Made by a program: the position numbers and the translations under genes
Notes under the pieces: generated by a model
The model's input: the letters and a program-made list of their open reading frames with translations, nothing else
Database searches by the model: none
What the model was told of the DNA's origin: nothing
Assembly (NCBI GenBank): GCA_947498455.1
Contig: CANMKK010000022.1
Coordinates: forward strand, 1 to 64,000
Source of the DNA: an uncultured Aquimarina sp.
Lineage (GTDB): Bacteria > Bacteroidota > Bacteroidia > Flavobacteriales > Flavobacteriaceae
DNA length: 64,000 nt
Direction: 5' to 3'
Part shown: positions 46,328 through 56,340 of the stretch, in pieces
How the letters are laid out: each line of letters starts with the position of its first letter
Numbering within the stretch: position 1 is the stretch's first letter

Positions 46328-47803
46328 ATGGCAAACTATTTCAATACGCTATCATTAAGAGATCAATTAACACAACTAGGTAAATGTAGATTTATGAATT
46401 CTTCTGAGTTTGAAGAAGGAGTAAAAGCCCTAGAAGGTAAAAAAATAGTAATAGTTGGTTGCGGAGCGCAAGGTCTTAATCAAGGACTTAATATGAGAGA
46501 TTCAGGATTGGATATTTCGTATACACTACGAGAAGCTGCAATTAAAGAAAAAAGACAGTCTTATGTAAATGCAACAGATAATGGATTTACTGTTGGTACA
46601 TATGAAGAGTTGGTGCCTATTGCTGATGTGGTAATAAACCTTACACCAGATAAGCAACATACGCAGGTGGTAAAAACGGTAATGCCTCTAATGAAAAAAG
46701 GAGCAACATTATCATATTCTCACGGTTTTAATATCGTAGAAGAAGGAATGCAGATAAGAGAAGATCTTACAGTAATTATGGTGGCACCAAAATGCCCTGG
46801 ATCAGAAGTAAGAGAAGAATATAAAAGAGGATTTGGTGTTCCAACGTTAATCGCAGTTCACCCAGAAAATGACCCTCAAGGTCATGGATTAGCACAAGCT
46901 AAAGCATATGCAGCGGGAACAGGAGGACACAGAGCGGGAGTATTAGAATCTTCATTTGTTGCAGAAGTAAAATCTGATCTTATGGGAGAACAGACGATTT
47001 TATGTGGATTGCTTCAGACTGGATCTATCCTTTGCTTTGATAAAATGATAGAAAAAGGAATTGACGCGGGATATGCTTCTAAATTAATTCAATATGGTTG
47101 GGAAACTATAACAGAAGGAATGAAGTATGGTGGTATCACTAATATGATGGATCGTTTGTCTAATGTATCTAAAGTAAAAGCTTTTGAATTATCAGAAGAA
47201 TTAAAAGATATTATGCGTCCATTATTTAATAAACATATGGATGATATTATGACCGGTCACTTTTCTAAGACAATGATGGAAGATTGGTCAAATGATGATA
47301 AAAACCTATTATCTTGGAGAGCAGCGACCGGTGAAACTGCTTTCGAAAAAACTCCTGCTGGTGATGTAGAAATTTCTGAGCAAGAGTTTTATGATAATGG
47401 AGTATTAATGGTAGCCATGGTAAGAGCAGGAGTAGAATTGGCATTCGAAGCTATGACAGCATCAGGAATCATTGAAGAATCTGCGTATTATGAATCGTTA
47501 CACGAAACACCACTTATCGCAAATACAATTGCACGTAAGAAGTTGTTCGAAATGAATCGTGTAATATCAGATACGGCAGAGTATGGATGTTATTTATTTG
47601 ATCACGCTTGTAAGCCATTATTAACTGATTTCATGAAAAATATTGATGTCGATGTTATTGGAAAAGCATATGATGAAGGAAAAGCTAAAGGCGTTGATAA
47701 TGCTAAATTAATTGAAATTAATGCAGTATTGAGAAATCATCCTATCGAAGCTGTTGGAGAAAGATTAAGAGCTTCAATGACAGCTATGAAACCAATAGTG
47801 TAA
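46328..47803 (+). CDS. ilvC: Ketol-acid reductoisomerase, class II (long form)
   Basis: Isomerises and reduces acetolactate or acetohydroxybutyrate with NADPH and Mg. 491 residues, the long class II form with a duplicated C-terminal knotted domain, in contrast with the ~330-residue class I form. The nucleotide-binding motif [19 protein letters not shown] starts near residue 45; metal-binding acidic residues lie in [18 protein letters not shown] short hairpin (ttccgtc/gacggaa, 46290-46305) lies in the 69-nt gap from ilvN. A strong terminator-like hairpin follows the gene. Confidence 0.96.
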   Translation: MANYFNTLSLRDQLTQLGKCRFMNSSEFEEGVKALEGKKIVIVGCGAQGLNQGLNMRDSGLDISYTLREAAIKEKRQSYVNATDNGFTVGTYEELVPIADVVINLTPDKQHTQVVKTVMPLMKKGATLSYSHGFNIVEEGMQIREDLTVIMVAPKCPGSEVREEYKRGFGVPTLIAVHPENDPQGHGLAQAKAYAAGTGGHRAGVLESSFVAEVKSDLMGEQTILCGLLQTGSILCFDKMIEKGIDAGYASKLIQYGWETITEGMKYGGITNMMDRLSNVSKVKAFELSEELKDIMRPLFNKHMDDIMTGHFSKTMMEDWSNDDKNLLSWRAATGETAFEKTPAGDVEISEQEFYDNGVLMVAMVRAGVELAFEAMTASGIIEESAYYESLHETPLIANTIARKKLFEMNRVISDTAEYGCYLFDHACKPLLTDFMKNIDVDVIGKAYDEGKAKGVDNAKLIEINAVLRNHPIEAVGERLRASMTAMKPIV

Positions 47804-47825
47804 TATATACATAATTAATTGTTTA

Positions 47826-47897
47826 CTTGGGTTTATCTAAATTCTATTATGAGTATATTATGCTACTCATATTTTAGATAGACCTAAGTTTTTTTAT
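47826..47897 (+). terminator. Intrinsic terminator between ilvC and ilvA
   Basis: Long stem with arms starting at 47826 (cttgggtttatctaaa) and ending at 47888 (tttagatagacctaag), matched except for G-U pairs, an inner atgagta/tactcat stem, and a T-run from 47889. It should reduce ilvA expression relative to ilvDBNC unless read through. Confidence 0.65.
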
Positions 47898-47919
47898 TTA
47901 AAATAGAACTGCAGAACTA

Positions 47920-49185
47920 ATGAGTACTGAGGTAACAACATATTTCCCTAAATTAGAAGATATCCAGAAAGCATCTTCGGTGATTAAGGAAGTTTCAATG
48001 GTAACTCCATTAATGGAGAGTATTCGATACTCTCGGAAATATGAAACTAATATCTTATTAAAGAGAGAAGACTTACAACGTGTTCGGTCGTATAAAATAC
48101 GAGGAGCATTTAATAAGATTAGTTCCCTTACTAAAGAACAATTGGCTAATGGAATAGTCTGTGCTAGTGCAGGAAATCATGCACAAGGGGTAGCATTTGC
48201 CTGTAATCACTTAGGAGTACATGGTACTATTTATATGCCTTCTGTGACACCAAATCAAAAAATTGCGCAAACACAAATTTTTGGCGGAGATCAAGTAAGT
48301 ATTATCCTAGAAGGCGATACTTTTGATGATGCGTCAAAAGCAGCAATGCAGGCCTGTAAATCCGAGGGGAAAACATTTGTACACCCATTTGAAGACCCTA
48401 AAATAATTGAAGGACAAGGAACTATTGGTCTTGAGATATTTAAGCAATCGGATGTGCATATAGATTATATTTTTGTAGCTATTGGAGGAGGAGGATTGTC
48501 TTCTGGCCTATGTGGAGCTATGAAAGCTCTATCTCCAAAGACAAAAATAATAGGAGTAGAACCAGAAGGAGCACCTTCCATGTTAACATCAATAAAGAAT
48601 AATAAAAACACAGAAATTTATAATATTGATAAATTTATTGATGGAGCAGCGGTACAAAAAGTAGGAGATATTAACTTTACTATATGTAAGGATTATTTGG
48701 CAGATATGATTACGGTACCCGAAGGATTAGTTTGCCAAACTATTTTAGAATTGTATAATAGAGATGCTATTGTTGTAGAACCTGCCGGAGCTTTAACATT
48801 GGCAGCATTAGAATATTACAAAGAAGAAATTAAAGGAAAAAATGTGGTATGTATTGTTAGTGGAAGTAATAATGATATCACTAGAACGGCAGAAATAAAA
48901 GAAAGAGCATTATTATACTCTGGACTAAAACATTATTTTATAGTGCGTTTCCCTCAAAGAGCAGGAGCTCTAAAGCAATTTGTAGGTGAAGTATTGGGCG
49001 CTAATGACGATATTACACATTTTGAATATTCCAAAAAATCAAGTCGAGAAAATGCACCAGCTGTAGTAGGAATTGAACTAAAAAATAAAAATGACTTGCA
49101 ACCATTAATTTCCAGAATGAAGGAGTTTAATTTTTTTGGAGATTATCTGAATGATAAACCAGATTTATTTCAATTTCTTGTGTAA
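47920..49185 (+). CDS. ilvA: Threonine dehydratase (PLP-dependent)
   Basis: Deaminates threonine to 2-oxobutyrate, the entry to isoleucine. 421 residues: a PLP fold with the Schiff-base Lys in RVRSYKIRGAFNK (about residue 52), SAGNHAQGVAFAC, and the phosphate-binding glycines IGGGGLSSGLCGA (about 189-201); then one ACT-like domain from about 335 (HYFIVRFPQRAGALKQFV). The biosynthetic E. coli enzyme has two such domains; the shorter form with one is common in this phylum. Isoleucine feedback is likely but not proven by sequence. Co-directional with ilvC but behind a terminator hairpin. Confidence 0.93.
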   Translation: MSTEVTTYFPKLEDIQKASSVIKEVSMVTPLMESIRYSRKYETNILLKREDLQRVRSYKIRGAFNKISSLTKEQLANGIVCASAGNHAQGVAFACNHLGVHGTIYMPSVTPNQKIAQTQIFGGDQVSIILEGDTFDDASKAAMQACKSEGKTFVHPFEDPKIIEGQGTIGLEIFKQSDVHIDYIFVAIGGGGLSSGLCGAMKALSPKTKIIGVEPEGAPSMLTSIKNNKNTEIYNIDKFIDGAAVQKVGDINFTICKDYLADMITVPEGLVCQTILELYNRDAIVVEPAGALTLAALEYYKEEIKGKNVVCIVSGSNNDITRTAEIKERALLYSGLKHYFIVRFPQRAGALKQFVGEVLGANDDITHFEYSKKSSRENAPAVVGIELKNKNDLQPLISRMKEFNFFGDYLNDKPDLFQFLV

Positions 49186-49392
49186 AGTATCATAAAACTT
49201 TTGAATAAATAAGAGGATAGCTCGAAATAAAAAACAAACTCATTTAATTCCCTTTAACCATTGATTTTCTTGATAAAATAAGAAAATACATCTATGCTTG
49301 AGCATAGGTCATATAATTCGTTTCTAAAGAAATATTTTTAATGATTAGTCGTTTATAGATGACATTTTATAATCATTATTAAACTTAACTTT

Positions 49393-50724
49393 ATGAAAAC
49401 ACGAATTACTCTAACATTATTAGCTATTTTTTTTCTCCAAAAGGGCTTTGCTCAATTGCCAAAACCCGGACTTGTCGGTTATTTCCATAATTGGGAAAAC
49501 GCCGATGCTCCATATATAAACCTTAACGAAATTGATGATCGATATAACATTATAGAAATTGCCTTTGCAGAACCCAAAGTGAATTCTGATTCTGATATGG
49601 AATTTAACCCAGCATTACAGAGTCAAGAAGAATTTATATCGCAAATGCGAGAATTACAAAATCAAGGAAAAAAAATTATCATTAGTATTGGAGGAGCCAA
49701 TGGAGTCGTACAGTTAGTAGATGAAACAACTAAAAATGAATTCATTACTTCAATGAATAATATTATTGATGTATATGGTTTTGATGGAATAGATATAGAT
49801 TTAGAATCACATTCATTGAGATTAAGCCCAGGAACTACAATTAGTAATCCAACCGACGCCAAAATAGTAAATTTGATTGATGCGGTAAAGCAAATTATGG
49901 CAAACTATCAATCGACTTATAATAAAAAGATGTTGTTAACGATGGCTCCTGAGATAGCTTATGTACAGGGAGGTTCTGTCACTTTTGTAAATGAATGGGG
50001 GGCATATTTACCGGTAATAGATGAGTTTAGGGATGAGATTGATATGCTACAGGTACAATTGTATAATACAGGAGGACTGAACGGGTTAGACGGAAACCCT
50101 TATAATGCAGCCACTGGGGATTTTATCGTTGCAATGACAGAAATGTTGATACAAGGATTTAATACAGCAGGAGGTCAGTTTAACGGCATTCCGGCAAATA
50201 AGATAGCGATTGGCCTACCATCTTGCCCTTCGGCGGCTCCATCAGGAGGATATGTTGAAGCGGTTGAAGCTAAAAATGCAATAAATTATTTAATTGGTAA
50301 AGGACCAAAATCAGGATCTTATACTTTACAAAACGCATCAGGGTATCCTGATTTAGCAGGAATGATGACTTGGTCAATAAACTGGGATGCAGCTAGTGAT
50401 TGTGCTTCTGCATATGAATATGCGCAAAACTTTGAGAATATTTTTGGCACTACTAATTTGGGAATAACAGATTATTATACCGAGAACAGTACTATGCTTT
50501 ATCCAAATCCTGCAAAAGATATGATTACAATTGATCTTTCGGGTAATACGCAAAGAACAAGTATCCAAATCGTTAATATGAATGGACAAACTGTAAAAGA
50601 AAATCAGTTTGAAACAACCAATACTGCAAGCATGGATATTTCTAATTTAAGTGCAGGAGTATATTTTGTCAATACCAAATCAGAAAATAAAAATGCTAAT
50701 TTTACGAGATTGGTAAAGCTATAA
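49393..50724 (+). CDS. Secreted GH18 chitinase with type IX secretion signal
   Basis: A 443-residue exported glycoside hydrolase. Signal peptide 1-20 (LLAIFFLQKGFAQ). The GH18 barrel covers about 25-345, with the catalytic signature DGIDIDLE (about 131-138, Glu138 the acid) preceded by KIIISIGGANG and followed by LTMAPEIAYVQGG, MLQVQLYNTGG and a final MMTWSINWDA. The last ~75 residues (NSTMLYPNPAKDMITID ... ISNLSAGVYFVNTKS ... FTRLVKL) are a Por-type sorting domain removed during type IX secretion. It should act outside the cell on chitin. Single-gene unit between ilvA and the arg operon, ending in a strong hairpin. Confidence 0.95.
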   Translation: MKTRITLTLLAIFFLQKGFAQLPKPGLVGYFHNWENADAPYINLNEIDDRYNIIEIAFAEPKVNSDSDMEFNPALQSQEEFISQMRELQNQGKKIIISIGGANGVVQLVDETTKNEFITSMNNIIDVYGFDGIDIDLESHSLRLSPGTTISNPTDAKIVNLIDAVKQIMANYQSTYNKKMLLTMAPEIAYVQGGSVTFVNEWGAYLPVIDEFRDEIDMLQVQLYNTGGLNGLDGNPYNAATGDFIVAMTEMLIQGFNTAGGQFNGIPANKIAIGLPSCPSAAPSGGYVEAVEAKNAINYLIGKGPKSGSYTLQNASGYPDLAGMMTWSINWDAASDCASAYEYAQNFENIFGTTNLGITDYYTENSTMLYPNPAKDMITIDLSGNTQRTSIQIVNMNGQTVKENQFETTNTASMDISNLSAGVYFVNTKSENKNANFTRLVKL

Positions 50725-50746
50725 GACAATTTTTATTTTGTCTTAA

Positions 50747-50796
50747 AACACAGGTAAGCCTCATAAATCATTTGATTTATGAGGCTTACCTGTGTT
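50747..50796 (+). terminator. Perfect 24-bp inverted repeat after the chitinase gene
   Basis: Arms of 24 bp that are exact reverse complements with a 2-nt centre, about 22 nt after the stop codon. There is only a weak T-run, so it may end transcription, protect the mRNA 3' end, or both. A smaller stem, aagacaa/ttgtctt, lies between (50723-50744). Confidence 0.65.
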
Positions 50797-51318
50797 AATG
50801 TTTAATATTTTAAATGGTATCATCTCTGATGTTTTCTGTACTGAAGGCTATGGTAATTAATAAGTTATTAAAATCGAGACCTTATTTTTAGGAAATCATT
50901 AAAAATTTTAAACATTGATAAAAAAATGAAATTAGTATAATATTTTTTATGTACTATTGCAGTAGTAATTAACGAAAGGGGCAAGTGCCGACGATTTAGA
51001 GTTAATAATATGAAAAGAGTATATCACATTTCCGCAGATTCACAGAATCTATTTTCAAGACAAGTAGCAAATCACATTCCTGTTCGCTGTTTCCGTCGTC
51101 CCTTTGGGCTTTAATTAATTTTATGAAGTTGGTGCGTCTAGCTTCCCCGTGAGAAAAAAAATCCATATTTCATTTAATATTCAATTTCGATATAAACTTT
51201 CTTTATAAGTTTTTATGGTATGATATTGTTTGTATTAAGTGTACTAAGAGGGTTCCCTAATTAATAAAAAATCACTTACATATTTTATCGTAAACATTAA
51301 TTTGTTTAGAGTAAAAGT
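50797..51318. other. Non-coding stretch before the arg leader
   Basis: No reading frame, tRNA or repeat recognised. It is AT-rich apart from a more GC-rich island at about 51080-51150 that could be a remnant of an older gene. The arg promoter should be in its right end; TTAATTTG (51297-51304) is a near match to the -7 box. Confidence 0.35.
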
Positions 51319-51383
51319 ATGAGCTTTTATATTAGAGTATGATACCAACCTTTGGTAAGAATCTACTCTCATAAAAGCTCCAT
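51319..51383 (+). ncRNA. Structured leader of the arg operon
   Basis: Three nested stems can be drawn: gagctttta (51321-51329) with taaaagctc (51372-51380), agagta (51334-51339) with tactct (51364-51369), and taccaa (51343-51348) with ttggta (51352-51357). A 7-codon frame (MSFYIRV) begins at 51319 within the first arm. No T-run follows, so control would be at translation or by a protein. Not a known riboswitch class that I recognise. Confidence 0.5.
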
Positions 51384-51397
51384 CTGACTCCTAATAA

Positions 51398-52063
51398 ATG
51401 AATAAAAATATACCGATGAAAAAACTAATCATTAGTATCGCCAATGAAAATCATTATTGCTACGCAACTGAGATATGCGAGGTAATATCGGATTCAGCAA
51501 AAATAAGAGGAACTGGTATAGCAAAACGGACTCCAGAATACATTGCTACCAAAATGAAAAATAAGAATGCAGTAATAGCGCTTTATAATGGCAAATTTGC
51601 AGGTTTTTGTTATATAGAAGTTTGGAGTCATGGGAAATACGTGGCACATTCGGGATTAACCGTACACCCAGATTTTAGAAATAAAGGACTTGCCAAAAAG
51701 ATCAAAGAATTCACTTTTAAGTATTCCTTAAAAAAATATCCAAGAGCCAAGGTATTCGGAATTACAACAGGTCTTGCAGTAATGAAGATAAACTCGGATT
51801 TAGGATATAAACCAGTAACATTCTCCGAACTTACTAGGGACTCAAAATTTTGGAAAGGCTGTAAAACCTGTGCTAACTATAATATTCTAGTTAAGAAAGA
51901 TTACAATATGTGTCTGTGTACAGGAATGTTATACAATCCTGAAAGTAAAGAAAAGAAAAAAGAAAAATGGTTTGATAAAAAAGTATTAAAACGATTGAAG
52001 AAAGTTAAACAAACGATGTTATACCAATTATGTATAGGAGATTTTAAGATCAAATGGTATTAG
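51398..52063 (+). CDS. GNAT acetyltransferase heading the arg operon
   Basis: A 221-residue protein with a GNAT fold: NAVIALYNGKFAGFCYIEVW, AHSGLTVHPDFRNKGLAKKI (acetyl-CoA loop, about 88-107) and KVFGITTGLAVMKINSDLGY. The C-terminal ~75 residues are unusual: a Cys-rich part (WKGCKTCANYN ... MCLCTGM) and a very basic tail. Located 22 nt before argG in an operon that otherwise lacks a gene for the first acylation of glutamate, it is the likely N-acyl-glutamate synthase. That role is inferred from context; ATG at 51416 is an alternative start. Confidence 0.75.
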   Translation: MNKNIPMKKLIISIANENHYCYATEICEVISDSAKIRGTGIAKRTPEYIATKMKNKNAVIALYNGKFAGFCYIEVWSHGKYVAHSGLTVHPDFRNKGLAKKIKEFTFKYSLKKYPRAKVFGITTGLAVMKINSDLGYKPVTFSELTRDSKFWKGCKTCANYNILVKKDYNMCLCTGMLYNPESKEKKKEKWFDKKVLKRLKKVKQTMLYQLCIGDFKIKWY

Positions 52064-52085
52064 ATAACAATAAACAGCTTTTATT

Positions 52086-53276
52086 ATGGAAAAAGTAGTA
52101 GTGGCATATAGTGGCGGATTAGATACATCATATTGTGTAAAATATCTAATTCACGAAAAAAAACTAGAAGTATATACCATCTTGGTTAATACCGGAGGGT
52201 TTTCTGAAGAAGAATTAAAAGAAACAGAAAAAAGAGCATATGCATTAGGAACAACATTACATGTTAACAAAACGATATTGAATGAATTTTACCAAAAAGC
52301 GATTAAATATTTGATTTTTGGAAATGTGTTGAAAAACAATACCTATCCATTATCTGTAAGTGCAGAAAGGATTTTTCAAGCGATTGAGGTTATTAAATAT
52401 GCTAAAAGTATCGGAGCAAAGTATATTGCTCATGGAAGTACTGGTGCAGGTAATGATCAGGTTAGATTCGATATGATTTTCCAAACATTAGCTCCAGAAA
52501 TAGAGATTATTACGCCAATAAGGGATCTTAAATTATCTAGACAAGAAGAAGTTAAGTACTTAAGAAATCATGGAGTGAATTACAGTTGGGAAAAAGCACA
52601 ATATTCTATCAATAAGGGAATCTGGGGTACCAGTGTAGGAGGAAAAGAAACACTCACTTCTAAAAATGCTTTGCCAGAAGAAGCATATCCAAGTCTGCTT
52701 ATAAGAGAGCAAGAAGAAGTGGTCATATTAAACTTTGAAAAAGGAGAATTCATAGGACTTAATGGAAACAAAGGTACTCCTATCCATAATATTCTTGAAT
52801 TAGAAAAAGTGGCGAGTAGTTTTGCAATTGGTAGAGATACTCATGTAGGAGATACTATCATTGGGATCAAAGGAAGAGTAGGATTTGAAGCTGCAGCTCC
52901 AATCATTATTATAAAAGCACATCATTTACTCGAAAAACATGTATTAACAAAATGGCAACAGTATTGGAAAGAACAGTTAGGGAATTGGTATGGAATGCTA
53001 TTACATGAAGGTAATTATTTAGATCCAGTAATGCGGAATATAGAAACATTTTTAGAAGATTCTCAAAAATCAGTTACTGGAGATGTGATCGTAAAATTGA
53101 AGCCATATCATTTTACTTTAGAAGGAATTGAATCCGATTTTGATTTGATGAAATCTGATTTTGGTGAATATGGTGAAATGAATAATTCTTGGACATCCGA
53201 AGACGCAAAAGGATTTATAAAGATTTATGGAAATTCTAATAAGATATATCACAGTATAAACGCAGACATAGTATGA
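52086..53276 (+). CDS. argG: Argininosuccinate synthase
   Basis: Joins citrulline and aspartate using ATP. 396 residues. The P-loop-like N-terminus VVAYSGGLDTSYCVKYL (about 5-21) and AHGSTGAGNDQVRFD (about 118-132) are diagnostic, as is SWEKAQYSINKGIWG. Its last 4 nt overlap the argC start (ATGA). Second gene of the operon after the GNAT. Length is typical. Confidence 0.95.
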   Translation: MEKVVVAYSGGLDTSYCVKYLIHEKKLEVYTILVNTGGFSEEELKETEKRAYALGTTLHVNKTILNEFYQKAIKYLIFGNVLKNNTYPLSVSAERIFQAIEVIKYAKSIGAKYIAHGSTGAGNDQVRFDMIFQTLAPEIEIITPIRDLKLSRQEEVKYLRNHGVNYSWEKAQYSINKGIWGTSVGGKETLTSKNALPEEAYPSLLIREQEEVVILNFEKGEFIGLNGNKGTPIHNILELEKVASSFAIGRDTHVGDTIIGIKGRVGFEAAAPIIIIKAHHLLEKHVLTKWQQYWKEQLGNWYGMLLHEGNYLDPVMRNIETFLEDSQKSVTGDVIVKLKPYHFTLEGIESDFDLMKSDFGEYGEMNNSWTSEDAKGFIKIYGNSNKIYHSINADIV

Positions 53277-54250
53277 TACGAATTGGAATAATAGGAGGAT
53301 CTGGATATACAGCTGGAGAATTGATACGATTAGTAGTACATCATCCAGAAGCGATTATCGATTTTGTATATAGTACCACTAATGCCGGAATACTAATTAG
53401 CGAACAACATCCTGATTTAGTAGGAGAGATAAATCTAAGATTTACAAATACTGTAAATACTACTGTTGATGTATTATTTCTTTGCCTTGGTCATGGTAGG
53501 TCAAAATCATTTTTAGAAGTAAATCACTTTTCTGAAAAAACCAAAATAATTGATCTGGGAAATGATTTTAGACTAAAAGAAGATCAAAATTTCTTAAAAA
53601 GAGACTTTGTCTATGGATTACCCGAATTACAAAAAGAAAAAATTAAATCTGCTAACAATATTGCAAACCCAGGTTGTTTTGCAACGGCTATTCAGCTAGG
53701 GTTATTACCATTAGCGGCAAATAGTAAGTTGATAGATACGATTCATATTAATGCTACGACAGGAAGTACCGGTGCAGGAGTCATGCCTGGAGAAACCACG
53801 CACTTTAGTTGGAGAGATAATAATTTTTCGAGTTATAAAGTATTTAAACATCAACATATAAGCGAAATAGAACAGAGTCTGGAAATGTTACAGAATGATT
53901 TTAATACTCCTCTTTTATTTATTCCTAATAGAGGGAATTTTAGTAAAGGAATATATGCCGTGATGTATACAAGATATGATGGAAGTGAAGAAGAGGCAAA
54001 AGAAATGTATATGTCTTTTTATAAAGATGCTAAGTTTACCATAATATCTGAAAGAGAAATTAATTTAAAACAAGTGGTAAATACCAACAAATGTATGCTT
54101 CACATTACTAAAAAAAAAGGAATGATACTAATCACTTCAATACTGGATAATTTGATAAAAGGAGCATCAGGGCAAGCCATTCATAATATGAATCTAATGT
54201 TTGGTTTAGAAGAAAATATGGGATTGAATCTAAAAGCTAGTGTTTTCTAA
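53273..54250 (+). CDS. argC: N-acyl-gamma-glutamyl-phosphate reductase
   Basis: Reduces the acylglutamyl phosphate to the semialdehyde with NADPH. 325 residues: NADP-binding IGIIGGSGYTAGELIRLV at the start, the catalytic Cys in NPGCFATAIQLGLLP (about residue 133), the TGSTGAG motif and the conserved HQHISEI (about 196-202). Overlaps argG by 4 nt, so it is translationally coupled. Acetylated or succinylated substrate depends on the pathway version, which the sequence does not settle. Confidence 0.95.
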   Translation: MIRIGIIGGSGYTAGELIRLVVHHPEAIIDFVYSTTNAGILISEQHPDLVGEINLRFTNTVNTTVDVLFLCLGHGRSKSFLEVNHFSEKTKIIDLGNDFRLKEDQNFLKRDFVYGLPELQKEKIKSANNIANPGCFATAIQLGLLPLAANSKLIDTIHINATTGSTGAGVMPGETTHFSWRDNNFSSYKVFKHQHISEIEQSLEMLQNDFNTPLLFIPNRGNFSKGIYAVMYTRYDGSEEEAKEMYMSFYKDAKFTIISEREINLKQVVNTNKCMLHITKKKGMILITSILDNLIKGASGQAIHNMNLMFGLEENMGLNLKASVF

Positions 54251-54317
54251 ACTGAAACTCAATAAACAATAAATAGAAAGTAAATTAACAGAAAAGAATT
54301 AAAATTAACATAAATAA

Positions 54318-55115
54318 ATGAAAGATAATATAACAATAATTGGTGGTGGTAACCTTGGAAAATCAATACTTTCTGGATTAGTTACTAGTGATTTGTTTAC
54401 TCCTTCTGATATAACTGTTGTAGATAAATCTAAATATAACCTGAAGGAAATAGAGGAGAGTTTAGGTGTATCGGTATCCCAAAACATAAAGAAATCCATA
54501 GAAAATAGTAAGTGGGTAATTTTATGTGTACAACCGAAACAATTGAATGCAGTTTTACAAGAAGTTAAAGAAATTGTAGCTACAGATCAGGTATTAATAT
54601 CTACAGTAACGGGAACATCCATTTCTGAAATTAATCAGGTGATTCCAAAAAGTAAAGTAGTTCGCGTTATGCCTAATACTGGGGCTTCAAAAAAAATGTC
54701 AATGACCTGCATTGCAGCAAATGAAGATGTAAAAGAAGAATTAGAAATAGTAAAAACGATGTTCGATACCATTGGAGAAACACTAGTTATAGAAGAACGG
54801 TTAATGCAGGCAGCAACGGTTTTAGGAGCTAGTGGTATCGCTTTTTTTCTAAGATTTTTACGAGCAATGATACAAGGAGGTATTCAGATGGGGTTTCATC
54901 CTCATGAGGCTCAAATTATAGCAGTACAAACAGCAATGGGTGCAGCAACTCTAGTAGCAGAAAACGGAACACATCCAGAACGAGAAATAGATAAAGTTAC
55001 AACACCGCAAGGTTGTACAATCGAAGGGTTAAATGAGATGGAACATCAAGGATTGAGTTCCTCTGTGATAAAAGGAGTGATGGCTTCTTATGAAAAGATA
55101 AATACAATTAAATAA
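54318..55115 (+). CDS. proC: Pyrroline-5-carboxylate reductase
   Basis: Makes proline from pyrroline-5-carboxylate with NAD(P)H. 265 residues. N-terminal dinucleotide-binding NITIIGGGNLGKSILSGLV; the middle CVQPKQL; VVRVMPNTGA; and the C-terminal dimer domain with DKVTTPQGCTIEGL near 232-245. It lies between argC and argD, which links proline and arginine control; this arrangement is frequent in Bacteroidota. Confidence 0.94.
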   Translation: MKDNITIIGGGNLGKSILSGLVTSDLFTPSDITVVDKSKYNLKEIEESLGVSVSQNIKKSIENSKWVILCVQPKQLNAVLQEVKEIVATDQVLISTVTGTSISEINQVIPKSKVVRVMPNTGASKKMSMTCIAANEDVKEELEIVKTMFDTIGETLVIEERLMQAATVLGASGIAFFLRFLRAMIQGGIQMGFHPHEAQIIAVQTAMGAATLVAENGTHPEREIDKVTTPQGCTIEGLNEMEHQGLSSSVIKGVMASYEKINTIK

Positions 55116-55150
55116 GATAAGGGGATAAATAGTATCTCTTTTCTTCTAAA

Positions 55151-56293
55151 ATGAAACGTATGGAATTATTTGATGTATATCCATTATATGATGTGGAGCC
55201 CGTAAAAGCATATGGGAGTAGGGTCGTCGATAAGAACGGTATCGAATATTTGGATCTTTATGGAGGTCATGGAGTAATTTCTATTGGTCATTCACATCCT
55301 CATTATGTAAAAAGGTTAGAGGAGCAATTAGAGAAGATTGGGTTTTATTCTAATGCGGTCCAAAATAGTTTACAAAGAGAATTAGCAGAGAAACTCGGTA
55401 AAGTATCTGGATATAATGATTATCAATTGTTTTTATGTAATTCTGGAGCAGAAGCAAATGAGAATGCATTGAAGTTAGCTTCATTTTATACAGGAAAATC
55501 AAGAGTTATTGCATTTAACAATGGATTTCATGGAAGAACATCAGCCGCAGTAACAGTAACAGATAATATAGTAATTAAAGCTCCTTTAAATGCACAACAA
55601 AGCGTCACCTTTTTACCATTAAATGCTATAGAAAGCCTAAAAAAAGAAGTAGAAAAAGGAGATGTTTGTGCAGTAATTATAGAAGCTATTCAGGGAGTCG
55701 GAGGATTAGATGAAGGGTCAACCACTTTTTTTAAGCAATTAGAGGTTTTATGTAATGAATTTGGGGTGATCTTAATTCTAGATGAAGTACAATCTGGATA
55801 TGGACGGACGGGAAAGTTTTTTGCACACCAATATCATGGAATTAGGCCAGATATTATTTCTGTAGCCAAAGGTATGGGGAATGGTTTTCCTATTGGTGGT
55901 GTTTTGATTGCCCCTCATATAAAACCAAATTACGGAATGTTAGGAACGACTTTTGGGGGAAATCATTTGGCTTGCACTGCTGCCTTAGCAGTTTTAGAGA
56001 TCATAGAAAAAGAGAACTTGATTGATAATGCAAGAAATATCGGGGATTATTTTACAGCTCGAATAAACCATTTGTTCGAAATAAATAAGGTTAAAGGTAG
56101 AGGGTTAATGTTAGGCGTAGAATTTGATTTTGAAGTCAGCAAACTAAGAAAACGGTTAATCTATGAAGAACATATATTCACAGGAGGAGCGAAGAACAAA
56201 AAACTATTGCGAATACTACCACCATTAACTATTGATAAAACAGCAATTGATCAATTTGTAAACACATTGGAACATCTTTTAGTTCCTAATTAA
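55151..56293 (+). CDS. argD: Acylornithine aminotransferase
   Basis: A class III PLP aminotransferase, 380 residues, converting the acylglutamate semialdehyde to acylornithine. NSGAEANENALKLA binds the cofactor phosphate; FHGRTSAAVTVT follows; ILDEVQSGYGRTGKFFAHQ holds the Asp; the Schiff-base Lys is in ISVAKGMGNGFPIGG (about 239). The ATG 3 codons in (55160) is an alternative start. The family also includes ornithine-oxoacid aminotransferases; the operon decides for argD. Start is 35 nt after proC. Confidence 0.93.
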   Translation: MKRMELFDVYPLYDVEPVKAYGSRVVDKNGIEYLDLYGGHGVISIGHSHPHYVKRLEEQLEKIGFYSNAVQNSLQRELAEKLGKVSGYNDYQLFLCNSGAEANENALKLASFYTGKSRVIAFNNGFHGRTSAAVTVTDNIVIKAPLNAQQSVTFLPLNAIESLKKEVEKGDVCAVIIEAIQGVGGLDEGSTTFFKQLEVLCNEFGVILILDEVQSGYGRTGKFFAHQYHGIRPDIISVAKGMGNGFPIGGVLIAPHIKPNYGMLGTTFGGNHLACTAALAVLEIIEKENLIDNARNIGDYFTARINHLFEINKVKGRGLMLGVEFDFEVSKLRKRLIYEEHIFTGGAKNKKLLRILPPLTIDKTAIDQFVNTLEHLLVPN

Positions 56294-56340
56294 AAAACGA
56301 ATTCTTTTGTTAAGTGATCAAGCCATAAAATAATAAGCTA

